From: Eurosta solidaginis | Taxonomy: Eukaryota > Arthropoda > Insecta > Diptera > Tephritidae | Length of the DNA stretch: 64,000 bases | NCBI RefSeq assembly: GCF_040869045.1 | Contig: NC_090319.1 | Span: forward strand, 176,860,645 to 176,924,644 | Direction of reading: 5' to 3' | The notes under the pieces: generated by a model | What the model saw: only the letters and a program-made list of their open reading frames with translations | Database searches by the model: none | What the model was told of the DNA's origin: nothing | Translations under genes and position numbers: made by a program | Part shown: piece by piece, positions 11,794 through 20,927 of the stretch | Numbering within the stretch: position 1 is the first letter of the stretch | Layout: the number at the start of each line of letters is the position of its first letter

Positions 11794-12009
11794 TTCATAT
11801 TGTCTTATATTGTTTTAAGTTTAATTTAATGTTTTCATGTTAATTTCCATATGTTATGACAATTTGTTTCTTTATTTATTTTAAAAAGAAAATAGTGTAG
11901 CCCCTGAAGAGGCTGAAATATTCAGCGAAACATCGGGTGAAAAGTAAAATAAATCTTTATTTGTACCCAGGAATATGAGATCAGACTAGCCTGCTCAAAA
12001 AATGCAAGA
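11794..12009 (+). repeat. PLE terminal repeat, inverted copy
   Basis: Reverse complement of the inner part of 8495-8730, starting at ttcatattgtcttatattg and ending at gcctgctcaaaaa. With 8495-8780 it makes an inverted pair around the RTE-like LINE. Confidence 0.8.
11897..11937 (+). ncRNA. hammerhead ribozyme motif with intact core
   Basis: Plus strand: CCC, CTGAAGA (perfect CUGANGA), stem II arms GCTG and CAGC around AAATATT, GAAAC, ATC cleavage triplet (an allowed NUH), GGG pairing with the leading CCC. Stem III is only one or two base pairs, as in the minimal hammerheads described for PLEs. Confidence 0.6.
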
Positions 12010-12379
12010 GTTATCTTAATAACAAAACAGACATCACAACTGGTGTGACGATGGTGTGTGGAAATTATACCTTCCCATAGAAATACGTTAAAACTTATTA
12101 AAGCGGCTCATGACCAACCGACATCTGCGCATGGTGGCAAATTCGAGAAAATATAAAAGGCTGTGAAAACTTTCAATCCTCGAAAGCGCCAACACAATGC
12201 CTTCGACCTCCAATGGGCAATTACACGGATTTAGTCGGACCCTTGCCTAGTTCGAACAAAGGCAACATATGACTTTTAATAGTATTGCACCATCTTAAAA
12301 AATTCACCTTTTTAAAGCTTTTAAAGAAATTTACATCCCGTCTTATTGTATTATTTGTAAGAAAATATTTCCCTACATC
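12010..12379 (+). pseudogene. Ty3/Gypsy integrase relic (right part)
   Basis: Continues the relic at 1-1023. AHDQPTSAHGGKFEKI at about 12106-12155 is the zinc-binding start of integrase, and a DLVGPLPSSNKGN block at about 12233-12270 begins the catalytic core. Many stops and frameshifts. The relic fades after 12370. Confidence 0.75.
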
Positions 12380-12399
12380 CGTAAATTTAATGAGTTTCA

Positions 12400-12811
12400 T
12401 AGTAATTTCATTATGAGGAAACCAGAAAGAAATTAAACATACTGGCTGATATTATAGCTAGTTCGACCCTGCCAAAGATCCCTTCAGATATCTTTTTTTT
12501 TTTTAATTAGAAATTATATTCTCCCCTAGTGAGATTCCGACACGAGTTGTCAAATTTCTAACACCGAAGGCCTACCATTAGGCTATCACTGCATCTGTTT
12601 GTATGTGGCTTAACTTCAGTTTTCCCGTTTGTTGTTTTTGCTATATTTATTTCATTTTATTTGCTTGATGGAGTAGAGATGAATCATTCTGATTCTATGT
12701 GGTACTCTGTAGGCAAGGCTTTTGTGTGTTGCTTTGGCTAAGTAGCAACTGTCACCTGAATTTTTGGTTGGTTATGCTCTTTGATTTAATCGTCTATTTA
12801 TTAATAACATT
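12400..12811. mobile_element. small insertion flanked by 20-bp direct repeats
   Basis: cgtaaatttaatgagtttca occurs at 12380-12399 and again at 12812-12831. The 412 bp between them have no ORF of note, include a T tract at 12489-12501 and a tRNA-like stretch (12528-12592). The direct repeats would fit a long target-site duplication made by LINE machinery. Confidence 0.45.
12528..12592 (-). other. tRNA-like A-box/B-box stretch, possible SINE head
   Basis: On the minus strand, tagcctaatggtagg resembles a pol III A box (TRGCNNAGYGG), and gtcggaatctc, about 30 bases on, resembles a mutated B box. There is no convincing cloverleaf, so this is not a functional tRNA gene. Confidence 0.35.
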
Positions 12812-12856
12812 CGTAAATTTAATGAGTTTCAAACGAATTCACAAAATATTCTCATA

Positions 12857-12866
12857 TTAAATTATT
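12857..12866. repeat. target-site duplication, left (deleted LINE)
   Basis: ttaaattatt, identical to 14479-14488. Confidence 0.7.
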
Positions 12867-12889
12867 CTTGGTTGGTTGGTTGGTTGCTG

Positions 12890-13470
12890 TGCTGCCCTGC
12901 TATGGAGCCGGGCCAAGTATCGCTCAAGGCGTCATTTTGATGCACTTTCTCCTGGAACCAATTATATTTTGGCTGGTGTACCCTGCGTATTGTTTTAATC
13001 AAACAACTTGGTTAAAACAGTAAACCTACTGATGGCCTTGATGCGGCAGTTTGACACCGCCCTTAAGTCCGGAAATTCATAGCTGCCTAGAGTTCGGGAC
13101 CGAAAATTCGCGGTGCTGAGTACTCGCAGAGGAAGTGAGTAACCGATTCCTCGGTACCCTCCTAGGCCAGTGCCCTGAAATAGTGGTCGATAATTCTGTA
13201 TATTTCCTTCCTAGACCTATTTAGTAGATCATCCGTTCTTTTCTGGTTGTACTCTGGCCAGATGTCCTTAGAGTACCAATCAGGAACTGCTAGTTTCCTA
13301 AGATAGGTGAGAATGTCTCTTTTAATTTATGTGAGTGGTCGATGCACCGCGTCTGCTTCCGTAATGTCTAATGATGATCCTGCCTTTGCTATTTCATCCG
13401 CTTATTCGTTGGCATCAATATTCCTGTGGCCAGGTACCCCGCGAACGTGCCGCATGGTAAGTTTCATCCT
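12890..13470 (-). pseudogene. LINE RNase H end and C-terminal tail
   Basis: Minus-strand translation gives VPGHRNIDANE followed by a stop and ADEIAKAGSSLDITEADAV (about 13450-13350), the final RNase H alpha/beta segment, then KRDILTYLRKLAVPDWYSKDIW (13330-13260), and EESVTHFLCEYSA (13165-13125), a remnant of the usual Cys/His tail. Stops interrupt it. It follows ORF1 directly in another frame. Confidence 0.7.
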
Positions 13471-14044
13471 TTTGGGCTTTTTCATGGCCGGATCTGTTTC
13501 TCTTTTGAGAATCGTCCCCGGCCGAGTCTGGTTCTCTAGGTTGTTGAGGAGTCGGATGCTCCCTTTGGAAGCGTTCGTACTCCTCCACCACCGATATGAG
13601 AAATGCGACGTCAACAGAACCGCTTGCGATCTCGCCATTTTGTATTCTCCGTAGAGTATACAGCACTCTCTGGTACCTGTTACGCCCAATCTGTCCTTGG
13701 CTTTTTTCCCTCTTCTTTCTTTTGGAGACCTGTGTACTGTGGTTGGTACCACCAGCCTCTTTTGGGTTTGAAGTTTGTCCCTGGCTGCTGTTGTTGGTAC
13801 CTATCTGGACCTTTTTTACTGTTGTTGTTGGTACTGATTGAGCCTTTAGTGTACTGTGGATGGTACTACCGCTAGCACTGGTAATCGTCTCCTGACCGGA
13901 GGCGAGAAGCGTCTCCTCTTCAGACTCCGTCGCATGTGGCAACGGTGTCCTGTGACAAATAGTGCCTGTAGTCGTTGTTGTTATCGTCGTCGCCGTTTCT
14001 GTCTTCGTCAGCGTAACGTCCGTTGTAAAGTCGTTTGTGTCCAT
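13415..14044 (-). CDS. LINE ORF1-like protein, 209 aa
   Basis: Starts MDTNDFTTDVTLTKTETATT, very Thr-rich for the first 120 residues, then a basic KRKKREKSQGQIGRNRYQR segment, then a predicted helical stretch (VLYTLRRIQNGEIASGSVDVAFLISVVEEYERF) and a polar end. No CCHC knuckle is seen. The last 20 residues read into the former RNase H part in the wrong frame, so the natural C-terminus is lost. Placement after a leader and at the head of a LINE makes ORF1 the likely identity. It is open over its whole length, unlike most frames here, which suggests a recent origin; a chance open frame in low-complexity DNA is also possible. Confidence 0.55.
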   Translation of the reverse strand: MDTNDFTTDVTLTKTETATTITTTTTGTICHRTPLPHATESEEETLLASGQETITSASGSTIHSTLKAQSVPTTTVKKVQIGTNNSSQGQTSNPKEAGGTNHSTQVSKRKKREKSQGQIGRNRYQRVLYTLRRIQNGEIASGSVDVAFLISVVEEYERFQREHPTPQQPREPDSAGDDSQKRNRSGHEKAQKDETYHAARSRGTWPQEY

Positions 14045-14478
14045 TGCCGTTTCGTCCGAGTTTTTGTTTTTTTGTTTGTTTGATTATTTGCGTTTTGGTT
14101 CATATTGGTCCCACAAGTAAGCCGGAAAAGGTTGGTCACTCGTCCGGTATGCGTTGAGAAGGCACCTATACAACCGACCATGCCCAGGCGTCGGAGGGGA
14201 CCGTTCGGGATCAGCAATTGTATTAACCCACCCGCTGACCATTCATACATCGGCACGGGTACCTTGAATTCGGGTGGTGCTGGTGCGGCTATCCTTCTAT
14301 CACTTACAGTCGCAGGAGACGTAAACTGACCTGTTGAGATCTGTTTACAATCCCACGGTTGTAAGCCACGAGAGGCTTTCCTCTTAGTTCACCACCGTCT
14401 GTGGTTCTCTAATAGAGAGATTCCTCAGGCAGTCATTTAAGACCCCTCGCCAGCGACAAAGCGACCAACACGAGAGGG

Positions 14479-14488
14479 TTAAATTATT
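14479..14488. repeat. target-site duplication, right (deleted LINE)
   Basis: ttaaattatt, matches 12857-12866. Confidence 0.7.
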
Positions 14489-14689
14489 GTAGTTTTATTA
14501 TGATTATATGATACTGAACGGAGAAAAACAAGGCAACATCTGAACGGCGATGCAGTCATTTGGCTGAATGATGCGTTACAGTATGAGCTTCGGCTACTTT
14601 TTGCATACGTGTGAAAGCTTCCTAGTGCCAGAGTAGAGTACTCGGGATGTATGCAATGCTATTGGTGATCCGAAAGTTTGCCCATCTTG

Positions 14690-15090
14690 CACTAGAATGG
14701 CAGTCTTCTACAGTAATTGTACAATTTGTGTTCAAACTCCTTTATGTTACTAGATTTAACATCATTTGGTAATTCACTGTAGGAGTTTAGGCCTTTGTAG
14801 CACAAATTACATTTGTCTGCTTCTGTTCTATAAGCAGGTAAAGTAAAATCATTTCTTCTTCTTGTATTTACGGAATGAACATTTCTTCCATATTTTATGT
14901 TACTTTTCAAAAAATCAGGCAAGTTGCCTTCTATTATGTTTTTTAATAAACTTCATAGTATAATAAAAGAGTACCTGTTTAATAATTAGCCAATTTAGAG
15001 TGGCGAGCATAAGAATAAATCGCATAGCTCGGTTCTGTTGCTTTTGCAGTTTGTAAATTTGCCTATCAGAATGACTTTAAGCGACGTACA
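14690..15090 (-). pseudogene. CR1/L2-like LINE C-terminal relic
   Basis: Minus-strand translation gives LQKLQNRAMRFIL (near 15060-15020), YYTMKFI (near 14955), then the open segment 14692-14922 with LPDFLKSNIKYGRNVHSVNTR, DFTLPAYRTEADK and YKGLNSYSELPNDVK. This is the thumb and C-terminal end of a LINE RT, of the type that ends with a His-x-Tyr-x-Thr-Arg-like motif and a LYN-LP-like motif. One frameshift separates the two parts. No 3' end was identified. Confidence 0.65.
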
Positions 15091-15181
15091 CAAATTAGGG
15101 TTATGGGATTTAAGCATCCGATATAACGGGCATATAATCCACCAAAGTTAGCCCTATAATAAATATATAGTAGGATGTATT

Positions 15182-15182
<1 letters not shown>

Positions 15183-15224
<42 letters not shown>
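15183..15224. repeat. poly-T tract, 42 nt
   Basis: Uninterrupted T run at the border of the dispersed repeat at 15216-15655. The sister copy at 20928 has only about nine T at this place. Confidence 0.9.
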
Positions 15225-15225
<1 letters not shown>

Positions 15226-15655
15226 GTACAAAAATATTCAAGCCTCCATGATGCCGGTTGCCGTTTTTTTGACCTAAAAGCAAAAACAGTTTAGGGACGT
15301 TTTTTTCGTTTAATATACAATGTGACATTTTTCGATTCAGTCAAGTTGCATTAAAATTATAATAAACGAAGTTGAAATAAAGGAATATATAATAAAATTA
15401 AATAAATTAGCATAAAATAAAATATAAAAATGTAATGTCATATTTTTGAGCAAATAATTTTTTTTTTTGTCAGGATAAGACGTACTTTATCTAAAATGAT
15501 CATAAAATCTGGAAATTCAAAACATTTTCGGCTAATTTGCCATTAAATGTTATAAATAAATTTAGTTAGTTTCAACAAAAGTTAACTCGTTATTTGTGAG
15601 TTCATGTTTTTTTGAAAGCAACTAAAATTAAAAACAAAGAATCTGTTAAATAAAT
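15216..15655. repeat. dispersed AT-rich repeat, copy 1
   Basis: Matches 20928-21382 plus 29848-29880. Shared blocks include atgatgccggttgccg, gggacgtttttttcgttt, attcagtcaagttgcatt and aagacgtactttatctaaaatga. Copy 2 has about 45 extra bases near its start. No ORF. Nature unknown; a terminal part of a DNA transposon is possible. Confidence 0.75.
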
Positions 15656-16240
15656 ACCTAGGTATTTACGTGTAAGTGAAATTTGCCATAAAAAATGGGC
15701 CGGTAAAAAATGTATTCTATTTAAGCCCACTTGCAGAACGGCAGGTTATATTTTTAACTCAAAGTTAACTTGACATGAGGGGTTAAAAAGATAAATTGCC
15801 TTGCACAACGACGAGTTAGCTGTTAAACCAGGGTTAAAAGGTTAATTTTTTGACTCGCCAATGTTGAAGGGTTAATTTGTTAACTCTTTAGCAATCTGTG
15901 AAATGACAAGTAAACGAACATCAAAATAACCGCGATAACCTCGAAATATTTTAATTTAAAAGAAATGTCTTGGCAATTGGACACATAGCATCTCAGCCAT
16001 CTACAAGAAATTAAATAATTACATATATATATAATTCATTATATTTGCTGGTAAGCTGCTACGTACAAATGGTTCTGGCCACGATGGTGTCTTTGTGTGG
16101 TTGTCGAACTGAATAATTCTTTTTGATAATGTTCTAGTACAGGGTCTACTGCTAATACACGTCCAAGACGCGTTTTGACAAATTCTTCTACGCAATAAAA
16201 TCCCAAAAAAAAAAAAACAAATTTCTTCAAGAAATAAGTA

Positions 16241-16744
16241 ATGCTGTGTGACGTGCTCTATTCTGACGACGATGAAGAACTCATTGAGTATGTCGGAACT
16301 GATTTTTTTAATAGATCGGTTGCAGAGCGAACCGAACATTTCAACCATCTGCAGGATAAAGCATTTTATAAGAGATTTCAGCTGCAGAAAGAAACAGTTG
16401 TCGGTTTGTTGGACAAAATAAAAGCGCAACTGGAAAGTTCAAAGTGCTTGGTGTTTGGTTTTTATATATTAAAGTGCGATATTAAGTTTTTTTCTGTTTT
16501 CTTTTTTTAACAGTGGAGCATTGTCTCCCATGACCACACTTTTGTGTGCGTTATGATTTTACGCAATTGGAAGCCAACTTGTGACGTGTGGGATTTCGTT
16601 GGAGTCCACGAGTCAACAGCGTGCAGAATCATCCACAAGGTAACAGATGCTATAGCTCGTTTGTACCCGGAGTACATACGTATGCCTTCTGATGAGGAAG
16701 AAAGGAAATCAGGTGCTTTAAAATTTTATCATCGCGTGTTCTGA
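16241..16744 (+). pseudogene. HARBI1-like Harbinger transposase, 5' part, with intron
   Basis: Starts at ATG 16241 with MLCDVLYSDDDEELIEYVG, followed by KAFYKRFQLQKETVVGLLDKI (HARBI1 N-terminal helix region). A 70-nt intron fits 16444-16513: donor GT after caaa, pyrimidine tract and acceptor taacag. Splicing restores the family's ALSPMTTLL block; a TGA follows at 16554-16556 where Arg is expected, and a 1-nt loss near 16600 shifts the frame before FVGVHESTACRIIHKVTDAIARLYPEYI. The frame ends at 16744 before the DDE catalytic residues. The family cuts and pastes DNA at TWA targets; this copy is truncated and inactive. Confidence 0.8.
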
Positions 16745-17147
16745 CCCCACTTCCGATATTTTTGGACGTGTATTAACACTCAGCCCCTGTGCAAAATATT
16801 ACCTAACAAAAAAATAAAATCTTTAAGGCTTACCAAAAGCAAACAGCTACTTTTTATAAATAATATAAGCGAAACATGCAAAAAAAATAATATTAGTAAG
16901 TGAAGAATTCAAAAATGCTTGGATTTAGCTCACCTCAAAAAATTTCGAAATTTGTTGCTCGAAATATGTACTTGCAGTACCTAATTAACATAATAATAAT
17001 TAGCAACAAGTAATTTCATACAAATATTTTGATACTTACGTATATTATAAGAATTTGTGTTGCAATATGCAAAATATTTAATTTCTATCTTACAACGATT
17101 ATAATTTTTGACAAGGGGATATAGATGTTCAACGAAAGTAATAGAAA
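16745..17147. other. AT-rich stretch, no gene seen
   Basis: Remainder of the Harbinger-like interior. No ORF of significance, no recognisable catalytic block. Confidence 0.6.
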
Positions 17148-20124
17148 ACAAGTAAGGAAGGTTAAGTTCGGGTGTAACCGAACATTACATACTCAGTTGA
17201 GAGCTATGGTGACAACATAAGGGAAAATAACCATGTAGGAAAATGAACCGAGGGAAACCCTGGAATGTGTTTGTATGACATGTATATCAAATGAAAGGCA
17301 TTAAAGAGTATTTTATGAGGGAGTGGGCCATAGTTTTATAGGTGGACGCCATTTAGGGATATAGCCATAAAGGTGAATCAGGGTATAAAATTAAAGGTTT
17401 TAATGAGTATTTTAAAAGGGAGTAATCCTTAGTTCCATAGGTGGACGCCGTTTCCAGATATCGCCACAAAGGTGGAACAGGGGTGACCCTAGAATTTGTT
17501 TGTACATTATGGGCATCAAACGAATGGTGTTAATGAGTATTTTAAAAGGGAGTGGGCCTTAGTTCTATAGGTGGACGCCGTTTCGAAATATCGCCATAAA
17601 GGTGGACCAGGGGTGACTCTAGAATGTTTTTGTACGATATGGGTATCAAATTAAAGGTATTAATGAGGGTTTTAAAAGGGAGTGGTGGTTGTTGTATAAG
17701 TGGTCGCCTTTTCGAGATATCGCCATAAAGGTGGACCAGGGGTGACTCTAGAATGCGTTTGTACGATATGGGTATCAAATAAAAGGTGCTAATGAGTATT
17801 TTAAAAGGGAATAATCCTTAGTTCCATAGGCGGACGCTGTTTGGAGATATCGCCATAAAGGTGGACCAGGGGTGACCCTAGAAATTGTTTGTACAATATG
17901 GGCATCAAACGAAAAGTGTTAATAAGTATTTTAAAAGGGAGTGGGCTTTAGTTCTATAGGTAGACGCCTTTTCGAGGTATCGCAATAAAGGTGGACCAGG
18001 GGTGACTCTAGACTTTGTTAGTACGATGTGGGTATCAAATGAAAGGTGTTAATGAGTATTTTTAAAATGGAGTGGGCCTTCGTTCTATAGGTGTTCGCCT
18101 TTTCGAGATATCGCCATAAAGGTGGGCCAGGGGTGACTTTAGAATATGTTTGTACGATATGGGTATCAAATGAAAGGTGTTAATGAGTATTTTAAAAGGG
18201 AGTAGGCCTTAGTTCTATAGGTGGACGCCGTTTCGAAATATCGCCATAAAGGTGGACCAGGGGTGACTCTAGAATGTGTTTGTACGATATGGGTATCAAA
18301 TTAAAGGTATTAATGAGGGTTTTAAAAGGGAGTGGTGGTTGTTGTATAGGTGGTCGCATTTTCGAAATATCGCCATAAAGGTGGACCAGGGGTGACTCTA
18401 GAATTTGTTTGTACAATATGGGTATAAGTATTTTAAAAGGGAGTAATCCTTAGTTCCATAGGTGGAAGCCGTTTCGAGATATTGCCATAAAGGTGGGCCA
18501 GGGGTGACTCTAGAATTCGTTAATGCAATATGGGTATCAAACGAAAGGAGTTAATAAGAATTTTAAAAGGGAGTGGGCCTCAGTTCTATAGGTGGACGGC
18601 TTTTCGAGATATCGCTATAAAGGTGGACCAGGGGTGACTCTAAAATGAGTTTGTACGATATGGGTATCAAATTAAAGGTACTAATGAGAGTTTTAAAAGG
18701 GAGTGGTGTTAGTTGTATATGTGAAGGCGTTTTTCAGATATCAACCAAAATGTGGACCAGGGTGACCCAGAACATCATCTGTTGGATTCCGCTAATTTAT
18801 TTATATATGTAATACCTGCCAAGATTTTAAGGGTTTTTTATTTCGCCCTGCAGAACTTTTTCATTTTCTTCTACGTAATATGGTAGGTGTCACAACCATT
18901 TTATAAAGTTTTTTCTAAAGTTATATTTCGCTTCAATAAAACAATCCAATTACCTTACCATGTTTCATCCCTTTTTTCGTATTTGGTATAGAATTATGGC
19001 ATTTTTTTCATTTTTCGTAATTTTCGATATCGAAAAAGTGGGCGTGGTCATAGTCGGATTTCGTTCATTTTTCATACCAAGATAAAGTGAGTTCAAGTAA
19101 GCACGTGAACTAAGTTCATTAAAGATATGTCGATTTTTGCTCAAGTTATCGTGTTAAGGGCCATGCGGAAGGACAGACGGACGACTGTGTATAAAAACTG
19201 GGCGTGGCATCAACCGATTTTGCCCATTTTTACAGAAAAGAGTTAACGTCATAAAATCTATGCCCCTACCAAATTTCAAAAGGATTGGTTAATTTTTGTT
19301 CGATTTATGGCGTTAAAAGTATCCTAAACAAATTAAATGAAATAGGGCGGAGCCACGCCCATTTTGAATTTTCTTTTATTTTTGTATTTTTTTACACTAT
19401 ATCATTACTGGAGTTGAATGTTGACATAATTTACTTATATACTGTAAAGATATTAAATTTTTTGTTAAAATTTTAGTTTAAAAAAATGTTCTTTCTAAAA
19501 GTGGGCGTGGTTCTTCTCCGATTTTGCTAATTTTTATTAAGCGTACATATAGTAATAGGAGTAACGTTCCTGTCAAATTTCATGATGATATATTCAACGA
19601 CTGCCAAATTACAGCTTGCAAAACTTTTAAATTACCTTCTTTTAAAAGTGGGCGGTGCCACGCCCATTGTCCAAAATTTTACTAATTTTCTATTCTGAGT
19701 CATAAGTTCAACTCATCTACCAAGTTTCGTCACTTTATCTCTCTTTTGTAATGAATTATCGCAATTTTACGGTTTTTCGAAATTTTCGATATCGAAAAAG
19801 TGGGCGTGGTTATAATCCGATATCGTTCATTTTAAATAGCGATCTGAGATGAGTTCTCAGGAACCCACATACCAAATTTCATCAAGATACCTCAAAATTT
19901 ACTCAAGTTATCGTGTTAACGGACGGACGAACGGACGGACGGACGGACGGACATGGCTCAATCAAATTTTTTTTCGATCCTGATTATTTTGATATATGGA
20001 AGTCTATATCTATCTCGATTCCTTTATATATGTACAACCAACCGTTATCCAATCAAACTTAATATACTCTGTGAGCTCTGCTCAACTGAGTCTCTGTGAG
20101 CTCTGCTCAACTGAGTATAAAAAT
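17148..20124 (+). mobile_element. minisatellite element, copy A (HINE-like)
   Basis: Begins acaagtaaggaaggttaag, with a small hairpin gttcgggtgtaaccgaac, then tactcagttgagagct; ends agctctgctcaactgagta followed by taaaaa. The last two strings are an imperfect inverted pair. Between them: a 129-130-bp tandem array (about 17270-18745), then about six blocks of about 152 bp (19038-20000) each marked by gtgggcgtgg or a variant, then ggac repeats. No ORF. Subterminal inverted repeats plus a central tandem array resemble Helentron-associated elements (DINE-1 type); that assignment is inference. Confidence 0.65.
17270..18745 (+). repeat. 129-130-bp minisatellite array, about 11 units
   Basis: Unit landmarks: gatatcgccataaaggtgg, accaggggtgactctaga, atatgggtatcaaa, attttaaaagggagt and ctataggtggacgcc. 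Units differ by several per cent, and three wording types alternate (gggccttagttctat, aatccttagttccat, gtggttgttgtat). Open minus-strand frames here are by-products of the tandem structure. Confidence 0.95.
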
Positions 20125-20296
20125 GACAGTGTGTACAACTAAACGCGAAAATACCACCCGTACCCAGAGTTAACTAACTCGACGTCAAAAAGATGTTCCG
20201 CAACACATAGCTTGGGTTAAAAAAATAACGTTTTAACACCGAGTTACTTAACTCTGAATTTATATATACTAAACCTTGGATGTTCTATTAGTGGGC

Positions 20297-20927
20297 CTTA
20301 AATTTTTTTTGTACACTACAAATTATTTTGGACCATTTTTTTAGGATTTTGGCATATGCCACTATAGATAAGTGGCAACAATGGGAAACCATATTTTATT
20401 CTTTCATCAACATTTGAGCGACACGACTACGCAGCTTTCCGAATTGAGCGGGGTTACATAATAGGTTTGTATCTTTGAATTTCCAATTGATTTGTTATAA
20501 ATAGAGTAATATTTGTTAACAAAAATAGGCCTATGCACTGCGGTTGATCCATACCAATCGATTCATATAACATATACGTAATATCCTATATTGCTAATAG
20601 AATATGTTCGCAATGTGTTTTGATTTCGAAATCAAAACAAGACAGCCTATAAAATTTGTGTGATTGTAGCAGCATAAGTGTGACAAGAAAAAATTTATAT
20701 TTATGTACACTCGATTATTGAATACAAAAACAAAACCGTTTAAACAGCAATATATCGGCACTCTGATGTTTGGGAATGTACCTAGCCTTTTGTAGCAATA
20801 TAGGAGTATTACATATATGCTTTTATATGATTTTACGTATGCTAAATATGCGAAACAGCATGTCAATTGATTCTATGTAAAATTTGTTACCGTACTAATG
20901 TATAGATAGCAGGGTACATTGCGTTTT
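20297..20927. other. unassigned AT-rich stretch
   Basis: No gene or known repeat recognised; holds a 24-bp perfect palindrome (20616-20639). Confidence 0.5.
20616..20639. repeat. 24-bp perfect palindrome
   Basis: Two 12-base halves, tgttttgatttc and gaaatcaaaaca, with no spacer. Confidence 0.9.

Larger units (their letters stand above)
1024..12009. mobile_element. Penelope-like composite inserted in the Gypsy relic
   Basis: The Gypsy relic stops at 1023 and resumes at 12010. The 8-bp gttatctt occurs at both borders (1016-1023 and 12010-12017) and fits a target-site duplication. Inside lie two direct Penelope terminal repeats on the minus strand (1032-1320, 8495-8780), a minus-strand PLE coding region, and a third terminal repeat in inverted orientation (11794-12009). 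Direct plus inverted terminal copies are a known PLE habit. A LOA-like LINE (1853-6552) and an RTE-like LINE (8781-11793) are nested in it. Confidence 0.75.
12867..14478 (-). mobile_element. internally deleted LINE with 10-bp target-site duplication
   Basis: A 1.6-kb minus-strand element. Its 5' end is at 14478 (ccctctcgtgttggtcgc), followed by a leader, an ORF1 (13415-14044), then directly the end of an RNase H domain and a LINE C-terminus, finishing in (ccaa)n at 12867-12890. Endonuclease, RT and most of RNase H are missing. Matching 10-bp flanks show it inserted as a unit already lacking them, or was deleted later. LOA or I-like by its RNase H. Confidence 0.7.
15725..20296. mobile_element. 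Harbinger-like DNA transposon relic with imperfect TIRs
   Basis: The left end gcccacttgcagaacggcagg and the reverse complement of the right end (gcccactaatagaacatcca) begin alike, and similarity continues through the AACTC/GTTAA-rich 50-60 bp that follow. A HARBI1-type gene (16241-16744) lies inside. A minisatellite element (17148-20124) was inserted later. I could not fix the 3-bp target-site duplication expected for Harbinger, so the ends are approximate. Confidence 0.5.

Noticed and set aside
15110..15328. 72-codon minus frame with a Lys run
   Set aside because: Translation of the poly-T tract; no homology either side.
20594..20866. 90-codon minus frame rich in Cys, Tyr and Phe
   Set aside because: Could pass for a membrane protein, but it is AT-rich sequence with no motif, no repeat in the window and no regulatory context; consistent with chance.
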